Of a stretch of DNA of 6,285 nt, positions 5,441 to 6,285 are shown piece by piece. Location: assembly GCA_038241115.1 (NCBI GenBank), contig JBBRGA010000175.1, positions 1 through 6,285 of the forward strand, in the 5' to 3' direction. The notes beneath the pieces are model-generated. The model was not told the DNA's origin. It searched no databases and saw only the letters and a program-made list of their open reading frames with translations. The stretch's first letter is position 1, and each line of letters opens with the position of its first letter. The position numbers and the translations under genes are program-made. This DNA comes from JANYJJ01 sp038241115. Its GTDB lineage: Bacteria; Pseudomonadota; Gammaproteobacteria; Burkholderiales; Burkholderiaceae_C.

Positions 5441-6285
5441 ATGAACCCGCCAGAAACCAACACGCGCGCCGCATGGGCGCCGACCTTGCGCACGCACTAC
5501 CTTGCGCTGCTGACACCCCTCGTGCTGACGCACGCGCTGCAAAGTGCGGGTGGATTGCTCGATGGCTTCTGGCTCGGGCACCTGCTGGGCGTGCGCGGCA
5601 TCGCGACGGCTGCCTCCTTCTTTCCCGTGTTCTTCTTGCTGCTGTCGTTGATCATCGGACTGGGCGCCGGCGCGACCGTCCTTGCGGGACAAGCGTGGGG
5701 CGCGCGCGATGCGGCGCAAGTGCGGCGGGTTGCCGCGACGGCCTTTGTGGCTGCACTTGGCGTCGGGCTGGCGGTCGCGCTGGCCGGTGCGTGGTCTGCA
5801 CCGTGGTTGATGCGGGGTCTCGGCACGCCGCCGGACATCTTGCCGGACGCGATCCGCTATGCGCGCGCCATGCTGCTGGTGATGCCCTTCGTGTTCGTCG
5901 CGTGGACGGGCTTGTCCCTGAGCCGCGGCACCGGCGACGCGCTCTCGCCGATGTGGTCCCTGCTGGCTGCGACGCTCGTGGGCGCGGTGTGGACGCCGCT
6001 GCTTGTTGCGGGCACTTCTTTGGGCGCGGCTGGCGTGGCCGTCTCGGTGCTCGTCGCGCAGGCGGTTGTGCTGACCGTGTTGATTTGGCGCTGGCGTGAG
6101 GGCGGGCATCCCCTCGCCCCTACCACCACCACCACGCCCGGCGACGGCGCCGGGTGGCAGGACTGGAAGCCGAGTGCGGCCATCGCCCATCGCATGCTGC
6201 ACATCGGCCTGCCGGCCGCATTGCAGATGCTGGCGATGGCGCTTGCAGAGATCGTGCTGCTGGGCCTGGTGAACCGTCACGGGTC
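5441..6285 (+). CDS. MATE family efflux transporter (3' partial)
   Basis: N-terminal 281 residues of a multidrug and toxin extrusion (MatE) transporter, an inner-membrane protein that exports drugs or metabolites in exchange for Na+ or H+. Family members run to about 450 residues, so roughly the last third is outside the window. After a polar N-terminus of about 19 residues, hydrophobic spans lie near 20-38, 57-80, 97-117, 141-160, 171-191, 196-216 and 254-276. The typical GLGAGATVLAGQAWGARD (73-90) follows the second span, and SRGTGDALSPMW (161-172) follows the fourth. The loop joining the two six-helix halves contains five threonines (228-232, an ACC codon run) followed by a Gly/Pro-rich stretch. 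ATG at 5441 follows AGGAG. It is very likely in one transcript with DUF2239. The substrate cannot be predicted. The long minus-strand open frame opposite is its shadow. Confidence 0.93.
   Translation, partial: MNPPETNTRAAWAPTLRTHYLALLTPLVLTHALQSAGGLLDGFWLGHLLGVRGIATAASFFPVFFLLLSLIIGLGAGATVLAGQAWGARDAAQVRRVAATAFVAALGVGLAVALAGAWSAPWLMRGLGTPPDILPDAIRYARAMLLVMPFVFVAWTGLSLSRGTGDALSPMWSLLAATLVGAVWTPLLVAGTSLGAAGVAVSVLVAQAVVLTVLIWRWREGGHPLAPTTTTTPGDGAGWQDWKPSAAIAHRMLHIGLPAALQMLAMALAEIVLLGLVNRHG

Noticed and set aside
5363..6280. Long minus-strand open frame opposite the MATE gene (305 residues)
   Set aside because: It lies antisense to a clear MATE coding frame, is full of Arg, Gln and His as expected for a GC-rich shadow, and shows no domain.

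Overview
The window looks like chromosomal DNA of a beta-proteobacterium, most likely Burkholderiales and close to Comamonadaceae. This rests on moderately high GC, frequent TTG leucine codons in the left two thirds, dense short-spaced gene order, and degenerate copies of a short dispersed repeat (core TTCGGGCTGAG..TCGAAG) that I associate with that group. The taxonomic call is an inference; there is no rRNA or marker gene here.

Left block (1-3373, + strand): four genes in one direction. They are a short-chain dehydrogenase cut at its 5' end by the window edge, a PaaI-like hotdog thioesterase, a membrane fatty acid desaturase with all three histidine boxes, and a second short-chain dehydrogenase whose start overlaps the desaturase stop (ATGA). 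The gaps are 69 bp, 17 bp and a 4-bp overlap, so this is probably one operon for modifying acyl-CoA or another lipid-like substrate. The substrate cannot be read from the sequence.

Convergent gap (3374-3749): no credible gene. It holds a possible weak terminator, an array of 13 five-base units, four of which form a perfect G-quadruplex motif, one copy of the dispersed repeat, and two hairpins.

Middle gene (3750-4535, - strand): a secreted DUF1223 protein with a thioredoxin-like CxxC motif. It faces away from the next block across a 242-bp divergent gap.

Right block (4536-6285, + strand): the divergent gap carries a 14-bp perfect palindrome and then a near-consensus sigma-70 promoter (TTGACA, 17 bp, TAGAAT). 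That promoter is overlaid by a duplicated 9-mer TACCCGGAT and a 28-bp imperfect palindrome ending three bases before an ATG. It drives a DUF2239 gene whose product carries an AT-hook-like GRGRPK motif and a possible ribbon-helix-helix segment. A MATE-family efflux transporter follows and runs off the window. These two genes are visibly richer in GC, and the DUF2239 gene uses TTG for leucine far less than the left block does. The most interesting hypothesis is that DUF2239 is a DNA-binding regulator acting on its own promoter and so controlling the exporter. This is an inference from sequence layout, not an established function.
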